A program made the translations under genes and the position numbers. From contig JAACJM010000198.1 in the NCBI GenBank assembly GCA_013368315.1, positions 1 through 64,000 of the forward strand: a stretch of DNA of 64,000 bases, read 5' to 3'. The notes beneath the pieces were generated by a model that was not told the origin of the DNA, did no database searches, and was given only the letters and a program-made list of their open reading frames with translations. The stretch comes from Tetrapyrgos nigripes (Eukaryota > Basidiomycota > Agaricomycetes > Agaricales > Campanellaceae). This document shows, piece after piece, positions 23,668 to 36,412 of this stretch. Numbering within the stretch: position 1 is the first letter of the stretch; each line of letters opens with the position of its first letter.

Positions 23668-24801
23668 ATGAAGTACTTCTCCATCGTTCTCGCCCTCTTT
23701 GCCGCCGTTGCTCGCTCCCAAGTACTGTTGTATTCGGCCAAAGCCAGTGAGTTATCACCTCTTTGTCTATTCCTTGAACTTTTCTGATCCTGTGCTCTTC
23801 CAGGCGGAAAATGTCTCACTCCTTCTTCCAACGCCGACAACGCTGCCGTGACTATCGGTAGCTGTAATGCCAACGCAGCTTCCCAGCAGTGGACAATCTC
23901 CAATGGGAACCTCAAGGTCTTTGGCAAATGTCTCGACGTCACGAATGGACAAGACGTCAACGGTGTCAAGATGCAAATCTATACATGCTATCAGGGAAAC
24001 ACTAATCAACAGTTCCGGTATTCGGTAAGCACCAATCGTGGATGGTTGTTGCATGCAACTCGCTTAACTTAGATTTGAGCAGGACAACCATATCGCTTGG
24101 CTCGGGCCCAATGGTTACGCCAAATGTCTTGACCTCACCGACGGAAATACTAACGATGGGAACCCTGTACGTTGTCCCTTGCTGTTTGCTGCTGGTCATA
24201 CCTAGTCATGTCTGATTTCTTATCAAACATGTAGATCCAACTATGGGATTGCTCTTCTAACAATCAGAATCAAATCTGGACAACCTCGACTAGCGGCGGC
24301 AGCAGTGGTGGTGGAGGCAGCGGCGGAGGTTCCCCCGGTACTGTTACTGCACCTCAGGCGGGCTCGACGGTTACGGTAACTGGTGTTACGATCACTCCGA
24401 CTGCGACTGCTACTACGACCGTCACTGCGACACCCGTTCCGAAATATTATTCGTGTCCTTCTGTTGTTGGGAACAAGAATCTCGCTCGTGCTGATTATAA
24501 CTCCACGTATCTTTCTTGCCAGTAAGGATGTTTTGCTCTTTTTGTTGATTGCTTCGATGCTGATCAGCCTCTCACCTTACGCTATCAAACAGATACGGAA
24601 GAAATGGTGCTTTTACCTGTACATATCAGGTATGTACTACCTCAGGCTCATGTGTTCAATGTGCGCTAGTCCTGACCCTGCTTTGTTTTCCTCCTTTTTC
24701 TCCAGCTCTCAAATGGTGCCAGTTCGAACAACAATTGCCCTTCACCGGCGAACAGCAACAGTGGTTACGGACCTACTTGCAGTCAGGTCATTAGTTCCTG
24801 A
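23668..24801 (+). CDS. Secreted ricin-B-type lectin with Ser/Thr linker and C-terminal Cys module
   Basis: Signal peptide MKYFSIVLALFAAVARSQ, then a beta-trefoil (ricin-B-like) sugar-binding domain: GKCLTPSSNADNAAVTIGSC, QQWTISNGNLKVFGKCLDVT, GVKMQIYTCYQGNTNQQF, DNHIAWLGPNGYAKCLDLTD and IQLWDCSSNNQNQIW. QxW-type motifs (QQW, QQF, NQIW) mark the three lobes. A Gly/Ser and Thr-rich linker follows (VTVTGVTITPTATATTTVT), then a Cys module YYSCPSVVGNKNLARADYNS ... CQYGRNGAFTCTYQLSNGAS ... NCPSP, ending at TGA 24799-24801. Introns split each lobe and the Cys module at positions matching the other two lectin genes. Likely an extracellular carbohydrate-binding protein; no enzymatic domain is present. 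Confidence 0.87.
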
Positions 24802-26400
24802 GCGAAGTAAATAATGCTGGTGCAGCCTCAGTGGTGCACAATTGTTGTGAACGAGACACTTTGGACAAAGGACTTGTTCGGTCTCTTCTTCACTGTGTAC
24901 TTTCCCCGTGTACTTTTTCTGAATTCTGATACGGACACCGGGGATTTGTGGTAGTGTATGGAGGGTAGCTTCAATCATAAATGGACGATAGGATGTACAT
25001 GTACAGTATCTATACGACTCTGTGTAAAATTTGAAGATGTAACATCGCAGTAAGCACGTAGTAACTGGTGTAAAATTATAAAAAATTTGTCAAGTGTCAT
25101 CGTCGAGGGAACTCGTATATAAATATTCCAGGAATGGCTAATTAATTGCTATTCAGAGCTATTCTCATATTCCGTTTATACAATTCTGCGTAGATCCACA
25201 GGAACGACCTGTTCCCTGACGGAGAGGGTTTTGAAACATATTGACTATGGGCCCTAAGCGCTGAGCGCTCAGGCTGGAGCAGAGGAATCTCTAAGTATTT
25301 GGAGGTACAGTGGGATAGGTCGCAGGAAGCTTGAAGCTTCAAATTAACAGGTCTGTCTGGACCGGAGTAATTGTGCTGAGACCGCCAAGGCCAGAGCGTA
25401 GTAAAAGCTTGTAAAAGAGCATGACAAGTGGCGGAGGGCGCCGGAATGTGTGCGGCGGCGAACCGGTGGCTGTAGAAAATCATTGATACAGTGCCAGAGG
25501 GACGTATCTTTCTGACAGCTGATCGATATCCTAGTTGCTGTTGATGCGATAAAACCTCTAAAGAGCACGCGCACCGGGAGGCCAACTTGCAGAAAGTCGA
25601 CAGAGATGATGTTTGGATGGAGTATCAGTTCTTAGTGAGTACTAGTGCATTTGCCTTGATTCTTTTTTGACTCTTCTGCGGCTACTGTTGGCGTGTGGGT
25701 CCCAGCCAGCAAGCATCTTTATTACCCGGCGAGAGACCATCAATGGAAAAGAAAAGAAGCCGAGCTGGGAACGGACTAGGGTCAAATGACACGTGCCGCT
25801 AGCGACCCAACAGGGGAGAAGTCCCTGCCAACTTCAATGAGCAATAAGTTCGTGGTTTTCCTACGATGTATGGTATCCTAGGGTATCCAGAGATACCAGG
25901 CAATGTCCGGTTCTTCGTCCGTAAACTTGAAGGAACTTGAGAGTCGAGACGTCATTTGAGGATCGGCAGCCACAGCTTAAGCGCTTACCTGTGCCTGACG
26001 GCAACAGGGACAAAATTCCGGAAAGGTTCTGCGGCTTGGGATTTATCCTGCATGAGTTGGGTACAGCTTCTCTCGTCTTCACCAGCAATATCCTCGACAG
26101 ACTTGGAGGAGGAAGAAGCCTGGAAATTGGTTGAAGCATTGAATGCGACCCTTGGCAGAGATGGGATAAACACGTGTTGGGAAATGAGCATATGGAGATT
26201 TGAAGGCCTTATCAGGATGCTTGACTTTCACCCTATGCTGGTCATCCCATCAAACTGTCATTTGCTCGGTCATCCAGAGAATAAGTCTATCTTGTCTTCA
26301 AACCATCGCTATCCAAGTCACTGCTTCTTTTCCCCTGGTCCTCGATTCGGCTCTCTATTTTATGAGTGCTTCCGCACTGGAGACTCTCTATGCACTGAAG
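24802..26400. other. Intergenic, no gene supported
   Basis: About 1.6 kb. Contains a 147-codon minus-strand open frame (25142-25585) with no recognisable feature. The distal part should contain the OPT promoter. Confidence 0.4.
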
Positions 26401-29400
26401 ATGCTTCCCGGACGACCCGAGCAGCAGATAGAGGACGTTATCAATGGGAATGATATGGACAGTACCATGGGTGTCTCGAAACCTGTCGATACTGTGGAGG
26501 CCGCAGATCATCCAGTCATAGATGATGAAAAGTCAGACTACAGTTCAGGAGAACGTGGTGAGTAATAACGCGTCTAATCTTTGCTGCTTCTGCCCACTGT
26601 GCTTCGCCTAGCTTCGAGTCACTACGCTGTATGTCTATCGTTTGTCTACTTGCCAAGTCAAACAACTTAACCCGGTTCCCTTTTCCTTTCTCGCAGGAAG
26701 TCGACACGTACTTCTACGACCCTAATTACGACGACGAAGATTTCGCTTTCGAAGACGAGAGTCCATACCCCGAAGTTCGTTCAGCCGTTGCAAATACAGA
26801 TGACCCAACCATGCCAGTCTCAACTCTTCGTGTATGGGCTATGGGCCTATTTTGGGCTGTCTTACTTCCAGGCCTCAACCAGTTCTTCTTCTTCCGATAC
26901 CCAGCTGTGGAGGTTACAGGCATAGTTGCGCAACTAGTGACATATCCCATGGGCCGTGCGCTGGCAGCGTACACTCCACGGCGGAAAATATTCGGGATGG
27001 AGCTGAACCCGGGACCATTCACGATCAAGGAACATGTATTGGTCACAGTGAGTTCTGTTCTACTACAACCAATAGCCTTGAAGCTTGAAGCTTGAACTAA
27101 CACTATCTTCATATAGATAATGGTTGGTCTATGTCCGAGTCTTACATCACGCTACTATTTACGTTCATTCATATCCAACCGGCTCCTTGTCCTTATAGGG
27201 ATCCGTCGCCTGTCCATCAGCCTACGCATCGGATATCATCGCCGTGCAGACAGTCTTCTATAAGCAAAACTACAATTTCGCCTGTGAGTCTTTTGAACCT
27301 CAATTATCGGCCCTATCTATCCGGGCTTACAGCTAACCTCAAACCTTCTTTAATTAGACAAATGGTTCCTAGTTATGTCAACTCAACTGATCGGCTTCTC
27401 GATGGGCGGTATCGCGCGCCACATCCTTGTAGAACCACCATCAATGATTTGGCCTACAACCCTGGTAAATTTTCTGTCTACAATACGCTGCACAAAGTCA
27501 CGATGTATTTATAGGTAACCTGCAGTCTCTTCAATACGCTGCACTCTGAACAATACCCTGGTATCGGAAATCGGGGAGGGCCTAACCGAGAGAAGTTTTT
27601 CTGGTTGGCATTTTTTGCGAGTTTTGTTTGGTGTGAGTAATGTCCGTTTAAGAATCGGAATGTTTTGGCTAACTCTGTTCGCGTGGATTGTGGGGTGCTT
27701 ATGTTTAGATTTTTTCCCTGGATATCTCTGTGAGTCTTGATATTACTGCCAAAGCTCCTGTCAAACTGACTACATGATATCAACCCCCTCCATCATTGCC
27801 TGCTATAGTCCAAGCCTTATCGTACTTTTCCTGGGTGACGTGGATATGGCCCGAAAACGCAGGTAACAGCTTATGCTGCTCCTTTTCTTTCGCTCGGCGC
27901 ATCTTTTCTTTTGCTGACTGGTGTAACACCTTTACAGTGGTTGCTCAGGTCTTTGGCTATGTGAATGGAATGGTAAGCCACTCCTCTAGTCTTAGTGCTA
28001 CTATTTCCGCTCTCCGGAGCTTTTTCAACCTGATGGATGACGGTTTTAGACTTGTGTGTTGTCGGATTTACGCTCTCCGCATCGAGACTAGGTTCAGATG
28101 CTAATTTCTCTCTTTCTTACTTCCTTTCTATGTTTAGGGTCTATCCCTCCTAACCTTCGACTGGGCACAGATCGCATACATCGGGTCACCTTTAGCAACG
28201 CCATGGTGGGCTCAGGCAAATGTGATCATTGGATTTTTCGCCTTCATTTGTGCGTTATTTTCGATGTTTACCGAGTATTAGATTGACTGAAAGTTTCTTT
28301 GCGTCTCTAATCTCATCTGTAGGGATCCTAACACCTATACTTCATGTATGTGTTCTATTTTGATCTGCCTTTGGCTTTCTTCCTCATTCGTCAATACCTG
28401 TCTGGATGACGAATGCCTTCCTCTGTTTCTTCGTTTTTACATGACTGACATCTATCGCTTTCTTCTCACCCCAAAGTTTAGCAACGTATGGTCGTCTCAG
28501 TATATGCCGTGAGTAGTTGTGCCTTTCTATTCTGTATCTTCTCTTTTCTTACTGATGCTGCGCTGTTTTATTTCTAGAATCCTCTCTCATCGCTCTTACG
28601 ACAATATGCTCAACGATTACAATGTGTCGAGAGTGTTGAACAATGATCTGACCTTCAACTTAACGAGCTATCAGGAATATAGTCCGATTTTCCTCTCGTG
28701 AGTTGTTCTATTAGTGTCTGGTTCTGTTCGCTGACTCTCTGTGTCCTGCATATGCGTATATAGGACTGGATTTGCTCTTGCCTATGGGTACGGCCTTTTC
28801 TATTACTCATCATCTTGTGGCTGACGATTTTTTTTACTGTCTTAATCATCAGGCTTTCATTCGCGTCGATAACGGGTGAGCTCTATTCTCTTGTTATCCA
28901 TGATACCAGACAAAGGCGACTGACTGACTTTTCTACCATTCCGAATAGCCACATTATCCCATTCCATCCTCTATTTCCGCAAGCAAATATTGGTTCATGC
29001 ACGAAGATCTATCAGCGAGCAACCTGATATCCACTCGAGATTGATGTCGAAGTATCGACAGGGTGAGTAGCTTTTTCCTGAACTAGACCGTCTGACCGTC
29101 TCGCCCTAGAATAACAGTACTGACACTCTCACTCTCTGATTACCGTAGTTCCCGAGTGGTGGTATCTCATGGTTTTTATGGTGTTCTTTACGTTTGGAGT
29201 CATCAGCATTGAAGTGTGGCCTACGTGGGTTCCAATTTTCTACTTTGGATGTCTTTGTTAAGTGACGTTTACTATAGCCAAATGCCGGTGTGGGCCTTCG
29301 TCGTCGCATTAGGGATAGCTTTTGCATATGTTATCCCTGTTGGTATGATCCAGGCTATTACGAATCAGCAACTTGCTTTGAAGTGAGTCTCTTTTCACCA

Positions 29401-31147
29401 TGTCTTGACAAAACGTCGATGTCGAAGCGTAATATTTCCAGTGTTATAACCGAATTGGTTGTGGGGTAGGTTGCCTACACTTGGGTGCCAGTTCCGTTTG
29501 TAATGGTCTCCCTTATGGTTATGCAGATACGCTGTCCCAGGTCGTCCTATCGCGATGATGCTCTTCAAAACCTGGGGCTATGTCGTGAGTATCTCTCCAC
29601 CTTTCAATAATTCCTGAATCAATGAAAGCCCATTGCTATACTTTTCAGACTATGGCCCAAGCCCTCACCTTCTCTCAAGATATGAAACTCGGCCATTACA
29701 TGAAGATTCCTCCTCGTGCGATGTTTTTCGCTCAGGTCACGCCTTATTTTTTTTCAAGTCAGACTTTTACGCTGACGATTGCACAGGTTATTTGCAGTAT
29801 CATTGGAGGCACCATTCAGCTTGGAGTTCAGTCGTGGATGTTCAGTAACATTCGTGATATCTGTCATCGGGACCAACCAGATTTGTGAGGAAACTTCCTC
29901 GTTCTTACGAATGTGCGATCTAATGTTGGACCATTTAGCTTCACATGTCCTGGTACTGAGGTGTTTGGAGTGGCGAGTATAATTGTGAGCTTCTAGTCGA
30001 GCGTCCGAGTCGGAATCTTTGCTTATCTTCGATGCAGTGGGGCGTCATCGGTCCGCAGAGAATGTTCTCCAAAGGAAACATGTATTTGTGAGTCATACTC
30101 AATCTCTGTCGTTTACGAACTTGGTCACTGAGCTATTCCTTCTCTCAGCCGTGAGTTGCAAGCCGTGCTTGCAAATACACTCCTGCGTACGAGATGCTGA
30201 TAACACCTCTTAGCCTTGGTGTTCTTCTTCATCATTGGCGCTGTCGCTCCGATAATATCTTGGCTACTGGATAAGAAGTACCCCAATACTGCATTGAGAT
30301 ATGTCAAGTGAGTGCATATGGTTTTTCGTATACTGAGTTCTATCATGTACTGATTTTACCCACAGTTTGTGAGTCCTCGTGCAGATCTCGGCCTCGTCGG
30401 ACGACCTTACTGAACATGTCTTAGCCCGGTTCTCTTTAACGGCACAAAGCTGCTTCCTCCAGCGACTACTCTGAATTATATTCCATGGGGGTAAGTATTG
30501 ATTCTTCTTGCCTTGTAAAGCAGTCTGGAGAAGTTTCTCACCAACACCTCGTTTAGTATCGTTGGTTTTACCTTCCAATATCTGATCCGTCGGTGAGTAG
30601 CTCGACTTCTAGTCTCTTGCTCGCTCGACGCTCATATCTTCTGTATCGATAGACGCCACTTTTCTTGGTGGACCAAGTACAATTGTTAGTTATTTCACTC
30701 GCAATATTGTGTAAATATGCTCATCAGAAATCTGACTGCTTATCTACAGACGTTCTCTCGGCAGCCTTGGACTCAGGACTAGCCGTCTCCATCATCTTTA
30801 TCTATTTCACGTAAGTGTTTGACCTGAATACCTTTGGAACCGCATGGTTTACGACTTTTGACTTGCCTTGTATTCTCCAGTCTTCAGTATCCTAAGCATG
30901 GCACTGTCAGTATCATTGGCTACTCTCACCCATATCGCCCGGAGCTAACATCTGCCTACAGATAGGGGAGAATACCATTCAAAAGTGGTGGGGAAACACT
31001 GTGTGGCTATCTGGGGCTGATGGACGTGGAATCCCCATTCGACAGCTGAGTCCTGGCGAAAAATTTGGGTATGTAGTATCTATTTCTAACTGTCATAATC
31101 GAAGTCCTGACCTCGCATTGGATGCTCATAGACCTACATCTTGGTGA
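26401..31147 (+). CDS. OPT-family oligopeptide transporter (more than 20 exons)
   Basis: Proton-coupled plasma-membrane importer of small peptides (OPT family). The N-terminus MLPGRPEQQIEDVINGND is acidic and cytosolic (an alternative start is the Met at 26455). Then DDPTMPVSTLRVWAMGLFWA, the first TM, GLNQFFFFRYPAVEVTGIVA, and the family signature MELNPGPFTIKEHVLV (NPG motif). Further exons give YASDIIAVQTVFYKQNYNFA, GFSMGGIARHILVEPPSMIW, REKFFWLAFFASFVWDFFPG, GLSLLTFDWAQIAYIGSPLA, VPEWWYLMVFMVFFTFGVIS, PVGMIQAITNQQLALNVITE, MKLGHYMKIPPRAMFFAQV (the conserved K-I-P-P-R block), DICHRDQPDLFTCPGTEVFG, WGVIGPQRMFSKGNMY and GIVGFTFQYLIRRRHFSWWT. The end is IGENTIQKWWGNTVW ... PTSW, stop at 31145-31147. 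Multiple hydrophobic segments fit the family's 12-16 TMs. No disruption noticed. Confidence 0.92.
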
Positions 31148-32006
31148 TCTGAATGACCACCGTGGAGGAGGAAGTTATTTCAAGAACGTGATTTATTGAC
31201 GATGACCGAGTGTATAATAATTTTTTCATGGTAGCTTGCTTTGCTCTGTTTCTGCTAAAGATTTGCAATGCTCTGGCGACTCAACATAGGGATTGGGATT
31301 ACTGACTGTATCGCTTTACTGATGTACCTGTATGTACTCACTCACTTATAGGGTATCAATACTATAGAGTTCCTGGTTTTGAAGATGACAGAATGCGGAG
31401 CGAGAGTGATAGGATACCGGTAGTGCCACTACCATATGCATCCTTATCGTCATACAACGGAGCAGCAATGAGACATAGGATTGCAGCCTCCAACTGCCTG
31501 AGCATGTGTATCTAAATTTGACGGCAAGTTCTCGCCGCAGAAATGTTCAGTCTTCAACCCGACGCCATGTGCATGGGAGAAGTCAGGCACGGGGCAAGTT
31601 GCTGCTATCTTCTCTCTCCACTGCTTCGAGAGGTCTGACTCCAATTGCACGTTGTTAGTCTGGGAGCAAGCGAAGACTCAGGTCCCAGTGAAGGGCTTGT
31701 TTGGAGTAAAATTGAAGAACCCTCTGCGAAGTTCCCGAGCAGAAATAAGAACGATACAGTTTGATTCCTCAGGTCAACTAGAAAAGTACAGTACTGTACA
31801 CTAAGTAGAAGTACAAAGGATGAGTACATCATAATCTATACTGGGCTGGTCCATTTACGAGACCCAAGTCCGTGAAACAAACGAAGAAAGCCAAGGGAAA
31901 TATGAGTATGTGCGTCCAAAAGAACCTAAGCGTGATCTGGAACGCAAATAACGCAAGACAGAACTGATGCCTCGTTAGGAGTGAGCCCCACCAAAGCCAC
32001 GGGGAT
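31148..32006. other. Convergent intergenic region
   Basis: 3' flanks of the OPT gene (+) and lectin 2 (-). Only short unsupported open frames (for example minus 31450-31650). Confidence 0.4.
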
Positions 32007-33449
32007 CTAAGGAACAGCAGACAAAGCCGCCTGTATAACAGTGGTCCTTGCCGGAATCACAGAAGTGACCGCAGAAATAACAGTCGTCTTTGCCGGAACA
32101 ACAGTCGTAGTCGCCGGGATGATGGTCGTACTTCCTGGAATTACAGACGTCCTAGCTGGAATCACAGAAGTCTTTGCAGAAATCGTTGAAGTGATTTTTG
32201 AAAACACAGTAGTGGTAACCGGAGTAATAACAGACGTTTCTTCTGGGCGAAGCGTGAAGAAGGAGGTGACAGCGCTATTACCACCAGCGGGTGTGACGAC
32301 GGCTGAGATGATAAGTGCTGGAACGATAGTTGCGGATGCTGAGATGACAGAGGTGAATGATGAGAGGGTAGTGGTTTTTGCTGGAATGACGGTGGTGCGG
32401 GGTCCGATGACGGTGGTGGATGCTGGTAAGACGGATGTATGAGGTCCTATGACGGAGGTCGAGGCTGGAATGACGGAGGTGAATGGTCCTATTACAGTGG
32501 TGGATGCCGGAATAATAGAGGTGATGGATCCAGTGACGGAGGTGGTAGTGCTTCCAGTTGTTGAAGTATTAGTGGTGATTCCTCCTGTCGTACTCCAAGA
32601 GATTGTCGTTGCGGTGCTGGTACTGCTTGCAGAGGTAGAACGAGTAACGGTGAGCGTAGTCGCAGGAACCGTGACAGTAATAGTCGATACAGCTTGCGTG
32701 ACAGTAGATGTTATGGTAACAGGTGAAGGTGCAACAGTAGTGATCACAGTGGTGAGATGAGCGGCAACAGCACGCTGAGCAACGCATGAGCTAGCGGCTT
32801 GCCAATTCCAGATCTGATTGGTATTGGACGAGCTGCAAGACCAGAGTTGGATCTAGCCAAGAATCAGCCTGGGTAATAGGCGTCGCCAATGTAAGATACA
32901 CACTGGATTTCCGTTCTGAAGATTGCTATTCGTATCGTCCAAACATCTCCCGTAACCAGTCCAAGCTATGTGATTGTCCTGCTCAAAGTGTTAGAAATAT
33001 TGATAAATGACAAAACTACTGACAGTTACCGAATACTGCCACTGCTGGTTGGTATTCCCATCATAGCAAGTGTAAATCTGCAATCTGACACCATTCGCAT
33101 CGCTTCCGTAGGGTACGTCAAGACACTTGTTGCCATATATCCTGATATTGCCATTTATGTACGTCCATTGAGAGTCAGAGCCTCCATTACAATCACCAAT
33201 GACGACAGGAGCGTTGTCCGAGTTTGAGGATGCCTTGATACATTTGCCTGTGGTCAAGCAATGAGGAAATTAGAAGTCGAGATGAAGGTCGATGTCTTAC
33301 CTGAAGCACGTCCCAAACTGATTGGACCATTGTAGCTGAAAGAGACTGAGTCACCTTGCGATTCGATGGATTGAAGGAAGGACTCACGCAATTGTTTGAG
33401 AGCGAGCGACAAGAGCAAACATTGCGATGACGACAGTGAAGCTCTTCAT
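32007..33449 (-). CDS. Secreted ricin-B-type lectin with mucin-like Thr/Ser/Val repeat tail
   Basis: Starts MKSFTVVIAMFALVARSQTI (signal peptide, closely similar to lectin 1). Beta-trefoil lobes: ISLGRASGKCIKASSNSD, DSQWTYINGNIRIYGNKCLD, GVRLQIYTCYDGNTNQQWQY, DNHIAWTGYGRCLDDTNS and IQLWSCSSSNTNQIWNW. After a short Cys-containing bridge AASSCVAQRAVAAH, the last exon (32007 to about 32760) encodes about 250 residues of Thr/Ser/Val-rich sequence with a degenerate 12-14-residue period such as TSVIPASTTVIGPFT and TTVIPAKTTTL. There is no C-terminal Cys module, unlike lectin 1 and the giant lectin. The tail is expected to be heavily O-glycosylated and extended. It could anchor or space the lectin at the cell wall; this is inference. 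Confidence 0.86.
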
Positions 33450-33508
33450 CTTGCTGACCGAAGTGTTGGCCGCGGCTTGGAGGACTCCTGAGCTTAGGAT
33501 ACGAGCAG

Positions 33509-33661
33509 AGGGGCCTGATTGTGACAGTCGGGTTTGCAGAAGTCCTAAGCTTATATGTGCGAGAAGAAGCCCCTGGATGGAATGTGTCTGCAGAAATATG
33601 CGAGCAGAAGCCCCTGGAACGAAGGTGAGACTTCTCGATGTGGAAGTAGGGGCTAACCCCT
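33509..33661 (-). promoter_or_regulatory. Lectin 2 promoter: clustered CCCCT/AGGGG elements and TATA
   Basis: Five CCCCT/AGGGG cores occur at about 33509-33513, 33570-33574, 33611-33615, 33648-33652 and 33657-33661. Two sit in a repeated block AGAAGCCCCTGGA. On the minus strand ATATAAG (33550-33556) is a probable TATA box about 100 nt before the ATG. The pattern resembles stress-response elements; binding factors are not known. Confidence 0.55.
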
Positions 33662-34562
33662 TCGTCGATGTACGCATGTACGGCTGCGCCCCACGAAGAT
33701 TGAGCCCTGTTGCTTGCACCGTCTTCAGTATCATTCTGACGAGCTATCTGCGCGCCACGTACCTTTAGTCCAAACACTTCTGACCTCGAAGACAGTGGTT
33801 CATCCTTAGAATAAGATGGCAGGGATCGAGCAGCTTTAGGAAAGAAAGAGCGAAAGCAAAGGTTTCAAAAATGATGAAGCAGGAGAACTCTAAGTCGAGT
33901 CAGTGGATGCGTTGCGAGATCTGAGCACTGCTAGTCTTATCCAAGTAATGGACGTACAAATATCCGCCATCCCTCTTGCAAGATCCAGAAGAACAGTCGA
34001 CCTCCTCGCGAATGCTCGAGCTGAAGTACGTTTCGCCTTTGCCTTTTCGCGTTAGAACCTTGCCTTGTTTATGAATCATATAAATGAATTATATGGATTC
34101 TCCAAGCATTAGACCTGCTAGTAGGTGGCGGATATGCAAGATAATGGCCTTGTTGTTCGAGTCAAATGACTGCATCCCCAATCGTCTGGAATAATCGCAA
34201 ATTCGATAGTGAGAATCTTGAAGACTGTCTTCAAATGCTCAGAGAGTGCTGGAAGAGTGCATTACTTGACATCAAGCAAGTTGGTGGTCAAGAAGAAAAG
34301 CCGGTTACCGACACACGCGACAGACACAGCGGCCATTTGCTTTCACTGGAAGCTTATCATCGTAAGAGTTTTAGGTATTAGTGTATATACATTATAAGAA
34401 CAGTACTAGTGACTTGGTCGTACAATATGGAAGCCAGAGGTTACAGGGCCAAGGTCTAGAGATGGAAAAGCTCCTGGCAGTTGGAACAGTATGCTAGTAT
34501 ACACTATCTATACATTTACTTTTCTCGCAATCTTGTCTTTGAGTTCTTTCAACAAAATCTAA
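33662..34562. other. Intergenic, no gene supported
   Basis: Upstream spacer of lectin 2 and downstream spacer of the next gene. Short open frames only. Confidence 0.4.
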
Positions 34563-35601
34563 TCATACATGAATACGTCCATCCTCTCCGTGATGATGAT
34601 GATGATGACGACGGCCTGACCGACTCGACCGTGACTTTTCAATGACGATGACCTGAGGTCCACCAGCACCTGGTATGACGACGGGTTGGTTTGTCCCAGA
34701 CGAAGCATAATACGCCTGCGGTGGCATGTTAGTACCATTGGGTATGGGTGGGACTACACCTCCCATACCACCCATACCACCCATTGGACCCATTCCACTA
34801 GGTTGCGTAGGAAGAACGCCTCCCGAAGCGACAGGTGCAGGTGCAGGTACAGGTATAGGTACACCTGAAGGTACAGCATTGACACCACCGATTCCCGCTC
34901 CAGGTATCACTGGAGCACCAGCTACGGGCATCGTAGCATAAGGTACGTATCCGGGACCTGGGAGGACTCCTGGACCTACACCAGCACCTGCAGGAACAAC
35001 ACCCGGTACTCCTCCTGCTGCAGCAGGCATTCCCATTCCCATATTTCCACCAGCTGCAGGTACGACCGTGATATCAGGAGCGACAGAATCGGGAGAAGTG
35101 TAGGTGCTAGCGATTGTGGGACTTCGAGGGGTTATGGATCGTGTAACTTCGACTTCAGGAACAACTGCTGCAGCTGCGGTATTTGTTGCAGCATTCGGTA
35201 CAGCGGGTTGTGTACCAGCTGGCGGTACGACGGCAGGAATAGTAGTGACAGTGGTGGGTTGGACCGGAGCGGCTGCAGTAGTGGTAGTAGTGGGTTGTAC
35301 TGGAGCGACTGGTGGTGGATTGACTTGTCCTACTGCTGGCGCAGCTGTAGTTGTCGTCTGTATGGGAGCTGCCGTCGCTGGCGGTCCAGAAACGGTTGCT
35401 GCTGTTGCGTTGACACCAGCTGAAGTTTGACCTGCAGCGATTGGCTGTGTGGGGACGACTTGGGGGTATTGTTGTACTTGGATTGGCTGCGCTGCCGGAT
35501 AGATGGGCTGCAAAAGGGTGCACGACACGTCAATATTGATTTTATGGTCAGGTCATAAAACTCACTTGTCCTGTGGTCGTTGGCTGGTAGTAAGTATACA
35601 T
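34563..35601 (-). CDS. Pro/Ala/Thr/Gly-rich low-complexity protein with poly-His C-terminus
   Basis: Two exons: MYTYYQPTTTGQ, a 54-nt intron (gtgagt to tgcag, about 35513-35566), then PIYPAAQPIQVQQYPQVVPT and a long low-complexity body of about 320 residues. Early parts are Thr/Ala/Pro-rich (PVQPTTTTTAAAPVQPTT), the centre carries the only complex stretch (VVPEVEVTRSITPRSPTIAS) and the C-terminal half is Gly/Pro/Met-rich (MGPMGGMGGMGGVVPPIPNG). The end is basic and His-rich, SGRRHHHHHHGEDGRIHV, with TGA at 34563-34565. No signal peptide or membrane segment, so it is probably an intracellular intrinsically disordered protein. Family and function are unknown; His-rich ends can bind metals, but that is not shown here. 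Confidence 0.68.
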
Positions 35602-36412
35602 GGTTGTTCGTTGAGGAAGAGATTTGAATGCATTCTAAGAGATTAGGCCAGACGATTTCTTCCACTGACGTCACACTTGGAGGACTGTTGGAGACGACAC
35701 ATTGTGCGTCAGGCAATGCGTCAATGTATATAGTTGGAACCACTAAGATGGTATTCTCTTGACTACTTCCAGCTTGAATCTGAGCACACTCGAGAATACA
35801 GTGGCAAGCTTCGCGGCGAGGTTGAAACTTTGTGATAGACCGCTTCTTCAAGATATGCTCAAAGAGGACCACAAAATTTAAATGATCGTAAAGACTTCGT
35901 GAAGAGTCCAGCCTGACTGCAAATGAGAGGAAGAAAGGTTGGATTTTGAACTGCGGCCAGCAGAAAATCGATAATACCTTCACTCGGAGAGGATATCAAG
36001 TACAAGTCAACCATCCATAGCTCTATCATATACAACCCAGCCTCTTTAGGAGCCTTATGCGGCATTCTTCTGCATAGAATTGGCTTCCTCTCAGCGCGTA
36101 TCTCCCGTCTACCAACTCGGAACTTCGTCAAGAAACAGCTGCAATCTGTGTTCAGAAACCAGGCAGTTGCAGCATATCCAAAGCCGAAAGGGACCAGTTC
36201 TGTCGTCAAGCGTGGGTTCAAGAGTGCTTCTGGTAGGATACAAGGAGACAGAAGGAGAAGAGACTTTGTCAGGACATCGTGGTCGCGGCCCAAGTCGCGT
36301 TTCATGCTATCATGCTGTACACGAACTCTTGCTTGAACCACCACGGTGAGGACCACACTTACTCTTTTTCACCCCTTTATCATATTCTTTCATTTTTCAG
36401 GGATCCATTGCG
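35602..36412. other. Intergenic with 5' leader intron of F-box copy 1
   Basis: A gtgagg-to-tttcag intron (about 36347-36401) directly precedes the F-box pseudogene ATG and resembles the leader intron of copy 2. Two overlapping unrecognised open frames occur around 35859-36356 on opposite strands; neither is supported. Confidence 0.35.

Noticed and set aside
25142..25585. 147-codon minus-strand open frame
   Set aside because: No domain, signal peptide or splice-supported extension; lies in a spacer.
32041..32760. Plus-strand Val-rich open frames opposite the tail of lectin 2
   Set aside because: Antisense of the Thr/Ser repeat tail; the lectin domain and splice sites fix the gene on the minus strand.
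34616..34700. CAT/GAT-rich tract considered as a microsatellite
   Set aside because: It encodes the poly-His end of the low-complexity protein in a continuous frame, so it is treated as coding.
35859..36356. 165-codon minus-strand frame and overlapping plus-strand frames
   Set aside because: Neither strand gives a recognisable protein and the region includes the leader intron of the F-box pseudogene.
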